A stretch of DNA of 64,000 nucleotides, taken from Modicisalibacter radicis (GTDB lineage: Bacteria; Pseudomonadota; Gammaproteobacteria; Pseudomonadales; Halomonadaceae). Numbering within the stretch: position 1 is the stretch's first letter; each line of letters begins with the position of its first letter. Under the pieces are notes generated by a model, which had not been told where the DNA came from, ran no database searches, and was given only the letters and a program-made list of their open reading frames with translations. The position numbers and the translations under genes are program-made. Below, piece by piece: positions 47,241-54,285 of this stretch. Location of the stretch: contig NZ_CAAHFN010000011.1 of NCBI RefSeq assembly GCF_900961225.1, forward strand, positions 87,984-151,983, written 5' to 3'.

Positions 47241-48227
47241 TCAGTGAGTTACCTGATCTAGTCCCTCGGATCTCCCCTTCTTGGTCGCAGTTTGGTCGCA
47301 TATGCGCGGCAGCTTATCTGCTACCTGATCCAGCCTTGAATCGAACATGTGCGCGTATCTCGAAGTTACGACGAGACTGCTGTGCCCCAATAGCGCCTGC
47401 ACTGTCGTCATGACTTCCCCGGCTTCGGCCAGCATCGACGCATAGGTATGCCACAGATCGTGAAAGCGCAGATCCAGGCGCCCGATCGCCCTCCTCGCTT
47501 TATCGAACGCCATGCGCAGCTGATGTCCGTCCGTCTGGAACGGCAGGTTATCCACCAGGCATCCCCCGTCTTTAGGTAGCGGCACGATCCGCGCCTTGCC
47601 GCTCTTGGTCTGACCTGGTCGCAGGATGATGCGACCACCCTGGATGTTGCTCGGATCGAGGCTGAACAGCTCGCCTCGCCGCAAACCGGTCAGCGCTGCC
47701 AGGACAAGCGATCTCACTTCTTCCTCGGTCAGATACATGTGTCGCTCGTTCTTTGTGTTGGGCTTGCTCAGCTTCCCGTCCAAGGGAGTATCCAGCCAAT
47801 CCCACTCCTTGAACGCCAGCGACAGCACGCGCTTTACGACCTGGGTTCGGTTGTTGATTGTCGACTGGCTCTTGCCGGCCTTGCGCAGGTCACGCTGCAT
47901 CTTGCGCGCTGCGTCGAGCGTCGCCTGCCCAACCAGCGCATCCGGCGCGTTTTCCTCGAACCACTCCGCTACCTTGACGATGTTGCTGGCCTGGCTCGAC
48001 GTGTCGTATTCCTCGATCCACCGCGTTAGCCCCTCCATGAACGAATACTTGGGATTCCTGCCCATCTTTCCGTTGTACAGCGCCTCCCCTATCTCCGCTC
48101 GGCGCTTTTGAGCGTACTGCTCGGCTTCCGCTTCTGTTTCAAAAGTTGCTTGATGACGCTTTGATCCATGCGTTTCTGTGACGACCCACCTTTCGCGGGT
48201 CGCTCGATAACGGACTGTGACGCCCAT
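47241..48227 (-). CDS. Tyrosine recombinase/integrase with altered HxxR motif
   Basis: A 328-residue phage-type integrase. The N-terminal arm-binding part is MGVTVRYRATRERWVV, the SAM-like core-binding domain spans about 60-150, and the catalytic domain has box I ALTGLRRGELFSL (Arg), the Lys hairpin KSGKARIVPLP, and LLGHSSLVVTSRYAH with the Tyr nucleophile. Box II reads FHDLWHTYASML, where nearly all relatives have HDLRHT; TGG for CGG is a single C-to-T change on the coding strand. Loss of that Arg would be expected to impair strand cleavage. The start is shared with a 46-codon overlap of the upstream HTH gene. Confidence 0.9.
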   Translation of the reverse strand: MGVTVRYRATRERWVVTETHGSKRHQATFETEAEAEQYAQKRRAEIGEALYNGKMGRNPKYSFMEGLTRWIEEYDTSSQASNIVKVAEWFEENAPDALVGQATLDAARKMQRDLRKAGKSQSTINNRTQVVKRVLSLAFKEWDWLDTPLDGKLSKPNTKNERHMYLTEEEVRSLVLAALTGLRRGELFSLDPSNIQGGRIILRPGQTKSGKARIVPLPKDGGCLVDNLPFQTDGHQLRMAFDKARRAIGRLDLRFHDLWHTYASMLAEAGEVMTTVQALLGHSSLVVTSRYAHMFDSRLDQVADKLPRICDQTATKKGRSEGLDQVTH

Positions 48228-48412
48228 TCTTGTTTCTCCTCTTCGGCGGGGCCGCGCTTGCACCGCTCAATGTATGCGTCCACGACCCGCTGCTCAAACC
48301 TTACGTTGCCGCCGAGCTCGACATAGCCGATCTGGCCCTTGAGTGCGTACGCCTTGGAAAGGCTCACGCCCAGGCGCTCGGCCAGCTCAGCCGGGGTTAG
48401 TAACTTCACCAT
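48089..48412 (-). CDS. Excisionase-like helix-turn-helix protein
   Basis: A 107-residue protein with a MerR/AlpA-type winged HTH in the first 55 residues: LLTPAELAERLGVSLSKAYALK then GYVELGGNVRFEQRVVDAYIERC. Proteins of this sort direct excision beside integrases. The last 46 codons are read over the start of the integrase in another frame, an unusually long overlap that may mean a lost stop codon or frameshift. GAGGT lies before the ATG. Confidence 0.8.
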   Translation of the reverse strand: MVKLLTPAELAERLGVSLSKAYALKGQIGYVELGGNVRFEQRVVDAYIERCKRGPAEEEKQEWASQSVIERPAKGGSSQKRMDQSVIKQLLKQKRKPSSTLKSAERR

Positions 48413-48464
48413 GGCGTACCTCTCAGACAAAAAGAAACCGCCTCGAGGGCGGCGGTGTTCCGTG

Positions 48465-48743
48465 TCAGCGGCGCCACATGAAGGGCGGCGGCTCCGGCAG
48501 AATCCATAGGTGTCGCATGCTGCTGACGTTCACCACGTTTGATGCCTCTGGATACACCTCGACAGCAACACGATCGGCAAAACCGCATTGCCGCTTCACT
48601 TCCTGCAGCACGTCCCAGCCCAGGCCATCGGCCCACGTGTTGCCGGCGAGCGTGGTCGAGTTGATTGAAAGTCGGATGACCTCGCCGGGCTCGCTGTATT
48701 CCTGCACCAGATAGTCGCAACTCAGCCAGACCCGCCGAGGCAT
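48465..48743 (-). CDS. DUF7694-like phage protein
   Basis: A 92-residue protein: PRRVWLSCDYLVQEYSE, then GLGWDVLQEVKRQCGFADR and VEVYPEASNVVNVSSMRHLW. The pattern of a WD-x-LQ-x-IK helix, VEVYP and MRHLW resembles a family of small phage proteins I know as DUF7694; function unknown. It overlaps the 42-residue gene before it by 22 bases. Confidence 0.75.
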   Translation of the reverse strand: MPRRVWLSCDYLVQEYSEPGEVIRLSINSTTLAGNTWADGLGWDVLQEVKRQCGFADRVAVEVYPEASNVVNVSSMRHLWILPEPPPFMWRR

Positions 48744-48850
48744 GGGGTTGTAACTTCCCGCCGGCCATTGGCTTTTGGTACTTCTCGCAGCTCCGGTGGC
48801 GCTTTCGCGGCGCGCTTCTTCGCCAATCGCCGTTCAGTGCGATCACTCAT
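48722..48850 (-). CDS. Tiny basic phage protein
   Basis: A 42-residue frame starting MSDRTERRLAKKRAAK. Its ATG overlaps the TGA of the preceding gene (ATGA), and GGGGAGA stands 8-10 bases upstream. Very basic in its first half. The tight overlap is the main support. Confidence 0.5.
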   Translation of the reverse strand: MSDRTERRLAKKRAAKAPPELREVPKANGRREVTTPCLGGSG

Positions 48851-49017
48851 CGCTTCAATCTCCCCTGAACTGGATACATCGCCGCCTTGGCCGGGCCCCA
48901 TTTCAGCTTTTGCAGCCGGTAGCGGTATGTCTCATGACGAATGCCGTTCTCGCGGGCGACCAGCTGCCAGTGCACACGGAGCGCATCCGTCCGGCGCTGC
49001 ATTTCCTCCTCGGTCAT
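48847..49017 (-). CDS. Small phage protein
   Basis: A 56-residue frame starting MTEEEMQRRTDALRVHW, with HETYRYRLQKLKWGP near the middle, suggestive of a small DNA-binding helix pair (an arginine/tyrosine-rich recognition-type helix). A perfect GGAGGTG stands 5 bases upstream and both ends overlap neighbours by ATGA. No family recognised. Confidence 0.6.
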   Translation of the reverse strand: MTEEEMQRRTDALRVHWQLVARENGIRHETYRYRLQKLKWGPAKAAMYPVQGRLKR

Positions 49018-49388
49018 GTTTCACCTCCCTCGGCCTGCCGGCGTAATCGATCAATCTCCGGCATGACGATCTTCGTCCGCCACATCACGCCTTCGTTTTC
49101 CTCGTTGGTGGCCTGGGCCAGCACCCAGTCCATGGCGTCGGCCCGCTCAGCTGCAATGCGCTGGGCAAGGCTGGTTTCGGGTGCCTTCAAGGCGTCCATC
49201 CGCAGCGCGGACCAGTTCTTGGACGAACCATCCTCTGTTACGTCCCGTGCCCGCTGTACGATCCGCTCCACATACTCCGCCAGCGCCGCCTCACGCTGTT
49301 CTGCTGCCGCCAACTCCTCGAGTAACTCAGCCTTCTCTGCCTCGAGCTCGGCATTTCGGTCGTATACCTGCTGGTCTACTGCTGTCAT
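49014..49388 (-). CDS. Phage coiled-coil protein
   Basis: A 124-residue acidic protein. Residues about 5-55 are a Glu/Ala/Leu coiled coil (DRNAELEAEKAELLEELAAAEQ), followed by ALRMDALKAPETSLAQRIAAERADAMDW and MWRTKIVMPEIDRLRRQAEGG. Such Leu/Glu proteins are common in the early regions of Pseudomonas-group phages. Function unknown. Confidence 0.75.
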   Translation of the reverse strand: MTAVDQQVYDRNAELEAEKAELLEELAAAEQREAALAEYVERIVQRARDVTEDGSSKNWSALRMDALKAPETSLAQRIAAERADAMDWVLAQATNEENEGVMWRTKIVMPEIDRLRRQAEGGET

Positions 49389-49424
49389 ATCGGGCTCCCA
49401 AGAAAGCCCCGCTCGATGGCGGGG

Positions 49425-49949
49425 CTACTCGGTGAGTTCTTGTTGGGCTTGTCGCCAGGCTTCTTGCACCAGGTGGAAGTCATCGGTCGATCCGCCGCGG
49501 TCGGGATGTGTCGAACGCTGCGCGCGCCGGTAGGCTTGCCGCACCTCGTCCAGGTCGCTGCTCTCGGTATCCAGCACCGATCGGCAGTGCGGCCGGCCCA
49601 TCGCCTCCGGGCTGGCCAGCTGGGCGAATCCAGTGAATGCCGCACGCATCAGGCCGGCATCGTGCCGCTCGAGTGTGCGCAACGACTCGATGCAATCGGC
49701 CACGGCTGCAAGGTTGTCAGCGATTCGAGTATAGACGTCGCACGGCACGCACTGGTGCTGCCCGTCCAGCTCGAAGTAGACGGCGACGCCCGGGTCGCTG
49801 GGCTCGCGCTGGCCGCCCTCGGCGACGGTCAGTTCCTTGAGGCCCCAGCCACTCGAGTTGCGCTTACCGAAGCGACCAGGCTTGCGGTCACCCGGTGACG
49901 TTCGAGGCTTGCCCGGTGGCCAGCAGAGTGGTGAGGCGGTGATGCTCAT
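49425..49949 (-). CDS. Phage J-domain protein
   Basis: A 174-residue protein whose C-terminal 60 residues are a J domain: the HPD motif is in QRSTHPDRGGSTDDFHLVQEAWRQA. The N-terminal half contains SGWGLKELTVAEGGQREPSDPGVAVYF, a stretch found in many phage early proteins of this type. It may recruit host DnaK. It overlaps the next gene by ATGA. Confidence 0.85.
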   Translation of the reverse strand: MSITASPLCWPPGKPRTSPGDRKPGRFGKRNSSGWGLKELTVAEGGQREPSDPGVAVYFELDGQHQCVPCDVYTRIADNLAAVADCIESLRTLERHDAGLMRAAFTGFAQLASPEAMGRPHCRSVLDTESSDLDEVRQAYRRAQRSTHPDRGGSTDDFHLVQEAWRQAQQELTE

Positions 49950-50113
49950 GATTGGCCTCCCGCTGCGATCTCGTCTGCCTTATCTGCCTGTACCTTCATC
50001 ACACGCGCCACAGCACGGGCACCGAATGCGCGATCTGCGATATCGTGTTCCTCAGCGTATGATTCGCAGATACGGATCGCCTGTCGTAGACCTTTAGCAA
50101 ACCCTGTATCCAT
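49946..50113 (-). CDS. Small phage protein, unknown
   Basis: A 55-residue frame starting MDTGFAKGLRQAIRICESYAEEH, helical and amphipathic. A start nine codons earlier (GTG, 50140) is also open; the ATG was preferred because GGGAG lies upstream of it. Stop overlaps the J-domain gene start. Confidence 0.6.
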   Translation of the reverse strand: MDTGFAKGLRQAIRICESYAEEHDIADRAFGARAVARVMKVQADKADEIAAGGQS

Positions 50114-50164
50114 CTCCCGATTCTCCCGCTCGGCAGCCACCGCATTCTCAATTGCAGCGGATCG

Positions 50165-50407
50165 CTACTGGCGCTCGTTCTTGAGCTGCCACGTCAGGTC
50201 CCGGATGCGCAAAGTCAGCTGCTCGATCTTGCGTTCCTGCTGATCGGCGACGGTCGCCAGCGTGTGCTTCTCGGCTTCCAACTCATCGTTACGCCTGGCC
50301 AGCGCTTCGAACGCTTCATCCTCTTCGGGCGTGACCGGTAGTTGATTCGCCTCCAGAACAGAAACGCCGGCGGCGGCCGGCGTGTGGTGGATAGTGGTGG
50401 GATTCAC
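50165..50407 (-). CDS. Small phage coiled-coil protein
   Basis: An 80-residue frame with a GTG start and GGGGAAG 6 bases upstream. The second half is a coiled coil (FEALARRNDELEAEKHTLATVADQQERKIEQL). It overlaps the preceding HTH gene by 4 bases. No known family. Confidence 0.65.
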   Translation of the reverse strand: MNPTTIHHTPAAAGVSVLEANQLPVTPEEDEAFEALARRNDELEAEKHTLATVADQQERKIEQLTLRIRDLTWQLKNERQ

Positions 50408-50565
50408 GACAGCTTCCCCTTTGGCCAGTACCGTATTAGCGTCCCTCGTCCAGGCTGCGTCTGAATAACCCGGTGATCACTTTTCAGATGATGTCTGACC
50501 GACGACTGCGAGAGGCCGCAACGCCTGGCGATCTCCTCGGTAAACGGTCCGAAACTTTGTAGCAT
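50404..50565 (-). CDS. Small helix-turn-helix protein
   Basis: A 53-residue protein starting MLQSFGPFTEEIARRCGLSQSSV, a canonical HTH (EEIARRCGLSQSSVRHHL), then a wing-like IQTQPGRGTLIRYWP. It would act as a small repressor or anti-termination factor. The start has little ribosome-site support and the frame is open further upstream into the rdgC remnant, so translation may depend on readthrough from there. Confidence 0.6.
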   Translation of the reverse strand: MLQSFGPFTEEIARRCGLSQSSVRHHLKSDHRVIQTQPGRGTLIRYWPKGKLS

Positions 50566-50579
50566 TTGCACGTAGCTCT

Positions 50580-51010
50580 TTTGCTGCCAGTGTTGATGCC
50601 GATGATGCGGTTGCGCGTGTCCCACCAGACGTCGATGCGCTGGGTGCGGGTGAATGCCTGCGGCAGCAGCTCTTCCAGTACCTGCTCCTTGAGCAGTTGT
50701 CGCTCGCGACGGGATAGCGGTTGTCCTTCAGCGGCTTCGCGCTCGTCTGCGCGCACGGACACCTCATCGTTGATCACAGCCGCCGGTAGCAAGAGCGCTC
50801 CTGGCGCAGCATAGTAAGCAGCATGTGCCGCTGGATCTCGTGGGAAAGTGCTTCGCTCCGCTTGCCGGCCGGTGGCGCCCAGCCAACGCGGCGGGCTTCT
50901 CGTGGCGACACGGGGCGGAACCGGAATTCGGCGAGAGCTTCGTAGAAAGCGACGGTGTCGAGTACGTCCTGGTCGTGGACGCGGTACAGGTGAAAGGCTT
51001 TGGGTCACAT
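50580..51010 (-). pseudogene. rdgC: rdgC remnant with stop at codon 2 and a frameshift
   Basis: A strong ribosome site (GGAGG, 7 bases) precedes ATG TGA: the second codon, Trp in RdgC proteins (MW...), is a stop. The frame after it still reads PKAFHLYRV, ALAEFRFRPVSP and RRVGWAPPAG, then shifts by one base near 50805 into LLLPAAVINDEV, LSRRERQLLKEQVLEELLPQAF and RIDVWWDTRNRIIGI, the conserved core of RdgC. The C-terminal half is missing. RdgC binds DNA and modulates RecA; this copy should be dead. Confidence 0.85.
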
Positions 51011-51024
51011 GAATTTGCCTCCAG

Positions 51025-51054
51025 AAACGAGAAAGGCCGCCTTGAGAGGCGGCC
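51025..51054 (-). terminator. Terminator between secreted protein gene and rdgC remnant
   Basis: On the minus strand GGCCGCC and GGCGGCC form a 7-bp stem with loop TCTCAA, then TTTCTCGTTT. Confidence 0.7.
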
Positions 51055-51081
51055 TGGTTAAAAATCAGTGTTGCGAGGGCT

Positions 51082-51504
51082 TTAAGGGCAATGATCCACG
51101 GTAAAGGAGCCCATCGGAGTTTCGTCCTGGTAGAGCGTTGTGTACTCCAACTTACCGCCCGACGAAATGAAATCCTCGGTTTCCGGCTCCATGCATGCCG
51201 CTGAACCCAAGAGGCGCGCGAACTTCTCTTCGGCGCCCTCGCCTTGACCCGCCATTTTCTGCTCAAGCATTTTTTTCGTGATTGGAAAACGAGCGGTCAT
51301 TTTCATGGTGGCCCCCTCGACATCCATATCCTGCGCTTGGATACCAGGTCCAATCATCTTCGGTAGGTCGCCCGCTTCTTGATCGAAGAGCTGCTGAGCG
51401 TATTCGCACGTCGTGACACCCTTATTCATCATCTGGCAGTCGTCTGCAAAGGCCATAGTCGGCAGCAGCATGATGGATAGTGCCAACGCGATCTGTTTTG
51501 GCAT
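51082..51504 (-). CDS. Small secreted protein in the phage element
   Basis: A 140-residue protein with a clear Sec signal peptide, MPKQIALALSIMLLPTMAFA, cut before DDCQM. The mature part has four cysteines (DDC, TCEY, AACM, DHCP) that could form two disulfides, and otherwise no motif I recognise. AAGGAGGG lies 6 bases before the ATG. Its own terminator follows. As a periplasmic protein with separate transcription inside a phage remnant it fits the pattern of a cargo (moron) gene. Confidence 0.8.
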   Translation of the reverse strand: MPKQIALALSIMLLPTMAFADDCQMMNKGVTTCEYAQQLFDQEAGDLPKMIGPGIQAQDMDVEGATMKMTARFPITKKMLEQKMAGQGEGAEEKFARLLGSAACMEPETEDFISSGGKLEYTTLYQDETPMGSFTVDHCP

Positions 51505-51588
51505 CTCGCCCTCCTTGAATGTGAATTTGCTCGGATAACGTACTTGACGGCCCACACCGCCACAATCGTCAATCACCTACACGCTAAG

Positions 51589-52409
51589 TCATGCGCTGGT
51601 GAACATGTCGCGCTGGCGTTGCTGTTGGATCATCCGCGGCGAGAACCAGAGGCATTCGGTTCGGGTAACGCCGCCGCGCTGGCCAGAGGCGGAAACCTCT
51701 TTTTGAACCAGCGACCAGCCGGTGAGCATGTCGCGGTAGATCTCGCTGTCGTAGCCGGACAGCACCACGAAACCGCCGAGCACCTGAAGGGTGGCGAGAA
51801 GCTCCTCGTGGGCGGTCTCATCCATCTCGTGTCGGTAGACCATCCGATGGCCCTTCTGGCGGGTTGACGCGACATAGGGCGGGTCGACGTAATGCAGCGC
51901 ACTGTGCGGGCCATGCTGTCGCATCACGTCCAGCGCCGGACGGTTCTCGATCACACCCCCTGAAGTCTGTCGATGTAGTTGGCGATGACTCGGGGATAGT
52001 CGATCCAGGTGCCAGCGATCCGACCCTTGGGCCCGTCCTCGCCGGTGTAGGTTCGAAACCCGCTTGAACCTGCAGTCGCCGACGCCGACCCGAACCCGGC
52101 GGAGGCTCTGAATAGCGTGCGTCGGGCGCGCTCCACCGGCTCTGCCGTGGGCTGATAGGCCAGCTCGAACTCGGCTCGAGCATAGGGTGTCAGCCGGCAG
52201 GCCTTGGCTAGCTGCTGCGCTTGCCAGGGATCTCTCAGCACGCGGAACACGTTCACCACGTCCTCATCGAGGTCGTTGTAGACCTCGTGCTTGGAGGGCG
52301 GCATCTGCAGCAGCACCCCAGCGGCACCGCAGTTATCGGTGCGGCTTAGCCCGAAGCATCCCGCGACACCGCTCTGCTCGCCCATTTTCACCGTTAGCGA
52401 GTACCCCAA
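51589..52409 (-). pseudogene. Frameshifted D12-class adenine-N6 DNA methylase
   Basis: Two adjoining frames make one Dam-type protein. The upstream frame has GAAGVLLQMPPSKHEVYND, DEDVVNVFRVLRD and ends DRLQGV; the next begins IENRPALDVMRQHG and carries the catalytic DPPY (ALHYVDPPYVAS). The join at 51951-51954 needs one base restored in GTGTGATC. The N-terminal SAM motif (normally EPFxGGG) is also disturbed, with CFGLSRTDNCG in its place. The methylase is probably inactive. Confidence 0.8.
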
Positions 52410-52640
52410 ACTGCCCCTGCGCGCTTTTCGAGAGTCCGGCGCTCGTACCGGACGTCAACCACCCGGCATGCCATCGCCGCTCGCGGGCGGACTGCGTGCG
52501 GCGACTCTTCACGACAGGACTTCGTAAATTTTTGTTTTTGTTGATAAAAAAATTCGTCGCTCATCAACCTGAATTAACCAGAATGTCACCCGGCCCTGCT
52601 AGGCTGCGCGCATCGTAAACGAGACAGGAGGTCTCACCTC

Positions 52641-52901
52641 ATGCTTAATCGCTCAAGAAGAGTCGATTGCCCGGAGTGCAATGGAAGCAATTTTTGGAAG
52701 GGCGACCCCAGGCCGGCCGACAAGCTCCACTGCCGCTACTGCAAGTCGTTCGTCACCACGTACGATGACTATATACACGACCGCATCCGCAACGAGGCGG
52801 CACAAACCCTGGCAAGATTCATCGAGTCCGACTCCGAGCACGACCTGGCGATGTTGAGAGAGGCCCTGGCCCACCCCGGCCGGCAAAGCCTCGGAACCTG
52901 A
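52641..52901 (+). CDS. Small zinc-ribbon protein
   Basis: An 86-residue protein with two CxxC pairs, VDCPECNGSNF and LHCRYCKSFVT, forming a zinc ribbon, then a charged helical tail. AGGAGGT is 8 bases upstream of the ATG. A strikingly AT-rich stretch (52520-52575) precedes it and may hold the promoter. It is on the opposite strand to the phage element and may mark its edge. Function unknown. Confidence 0.75.
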   Translation: MLNRSRRVDCPECNGSNFWKGDPRPADKLHCRYCKSFVTTYDDYIHDRIRNEAAQTLARFIESDSEHDLAMLREALAHPGRQSLGT

Positions 52902-52912
52902 CGCCCCTCGTC

Positions 52913-52937
52913 TGAAGCGCTTGCCCCGAGCGCTTCA
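52913..52937. terminator. Inverted repeat after the zinc-ribbon gene
   Basis: TGAAGCGCT and AGCGCTTCA form a perfect 9-bp stem with a 7-base loop 12 bases past the stop. No T run, so it may protect the 3' end or terminate weakly. Confidence 0.45.
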
Positions 52938-53088
52938 GCACTCGGCACGGCCCTCCCGTGCGGCGGTAAGTGGCTGATCAGGCTAGCTTGCAATTGCGGT
53001 ACATGGGATGGATCAGGCAGAATGCGAGCTTCCCCAGGGCCATTAGAAGCCCGCTCCGCCAGATCTTCACCCCTTAAGGCAGCCGCTC

Positions 53089-54285
53089 ATGCCACTGCTG
53101 CGATTGCGCGACCCTTACTTCAATTATTTCCATCGCCATCGCCTGCACGTTCTACGCACCAGCCTGGGCCTGTCGCTGACCTACCTGCTCATTCAGACGC
53201 TGGGGATACCTCACGCCAGCTGGGCCCTGGTCAGCACCTTGATGGTGATGGGCAATCTGCCGCATATCGGCGGCGTACTCGACAAGGGCGGTCAGCGGCT
53301 GCTGGGTAGTGTACTCGGCGCATCGTGGGGGATCCTGCTGATGCTTATCCCCGACTCGCCGCCCGGCGTCGTGCCCGTGTGGACACTGATCGCCATCGCC
53401 ATCGCCACCCATGCCACCTTCGCGACACGTTATGGCTATAGCGCGTTGATGTTCGGCATCTCGTTGCTGTTGGTGGTGGGTAGCGGCGACCATGACCTTA
53501 GCATCGCCCTGTGGCGGGCCGGCAATGTCCTGCTGGGCACGCTGATGGGCGTGCTGGTCACCCTGGTCGTGCTGCCGCAGAAAGCCACCGATGTACTGCG
53601 CTTCCTGCTCGCCGACAACCTGGACAAGCTGGCCAGGCTCTATCATGCCCACACCAGTGCAACCAGCGACCAGGACCTGGACACGCGCCAACTGCTCAAG
53701 ACCACCACCGCCCAGCTCGTCAAGCAGCGCGGCTTGGTCGATGCCATTCATAGCGAACGGCGCCTGCGCCGCGACGAGCTCGAGGACCTGCTGTCCTTGC
53801 AGCGGCGCATGCTGTCGACCATCGAACTGCTGCTGGAGTCACACTGGACCACGCGCGACGGACATGATCGCATCGAGGCCATGAGCGGCTTGCGCGATGA
53901 ACAGCATCATCTGGCCAGGGTCCTCGGCACGCTGGCCTTCCAGGTACGCACCGGCCAGCCGATCGACGTCGAGGTGGGCCGGTTCGACCTGCAGCGTTAT
54001 GCCGACCAGGCCGCGCTGGCACGCGGTCCCGACGGCCGCATCCTGTTCAGCCCCAGCGGCTATTTATGGCTGAATCGCGAACTGGCCCGGCTTGCCCACG
54101 AGCTCAGTCTGCGCCTGGGTGGACTGCGCAGACTGCCCAGCCGCCGATTGCGCCGCCGTGCCAGCCATCACACCCTGATCAGCGACGCACGGCGCCTGGT
54201 CACCGGAACCACCGAGCCTGACGGCATCGATAACGAGCCGCAGGGCTCCCCAGAGAAAGGCCGCGATCGCGATGACCGAAAGTGA
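53089..54285 (+). CDS. FUSC-family inner-membrane protein
   Basis: A 398-residue protein of the FUSC/aromatic acid exporter (YccS, AaeB-like) superfamily. Six helices lie in the first 170 residues, with SLGLSLTYLLIQTLGIPHASWALVSTL and GNVLLGTLMGVLVTLVVLPQKA; the rest is a cytoplasmic helical domain. It is a half-size version, with one membrane block. Substrate unknown. The end overlaps nadB by 14 bases, so the two are co-transcribed. Confidence 0.88.
   Translation: MPLLRLRDPYFNYFHRHRLHVLRTSLGLSLTYLLIQTLGIPHASWALVSTLMVMGNLPHIGGVLDKGGQRLLGSVLGASWGILLMLIPDSPPGVVPVWTLIAIAIATHATFATRYGYSALMFGISLLLVVGSGDHDLSIALWRAGNVLLGTLMGVLVTLVVLPQKATDVLRFLLADNLDKLARLYHAHTSATSDQDLDTRQLLKTTTAQLVKQRGLVDAIHSERRLRRDELEDLLSLQRRMLSTIELLLESHWTTRDGHDRIEAMSGLRDEQHHLARVLGTLAFQVRTGQPIDVEVGRFDLQRYADQAALARGPDGRILFSPSGYLWLNRELARLAHELSLRLGGLRRLPSRRLRRRASHHTLISDARRLVTGTTEPDGIDNEPQGSPEKGRDRDDRK

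Larger units (their letters stand above)
47235..52409. mobile_element. Decaying phage-type integrated element at tRNA-Leu
   Basis: About 5 kb read on the minus strand: adenine methylase remnant, secreted small protein, rdgC remnant, a string of short overlapping early-type genes, an excisionase-like HTH protein and a tyrosine integrase abutting tRNA-Leu. There are no capsid, tail, terminase or lysis genes. Base composition is less GC-rich than the flanks. At least three genes are damaged. I looked for a second copy of the tRNA-Leu 3' end between 52.4 and 53.1 kb and did not find one, so the right border is approximate. Confidence 0.85.

Noticed and set aside
52410..53088. Search for a second copy of the tRNA-Leu 3' end as attR
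   Set aside because: No match of useful length was seen by eye, so no attachment site is listed.
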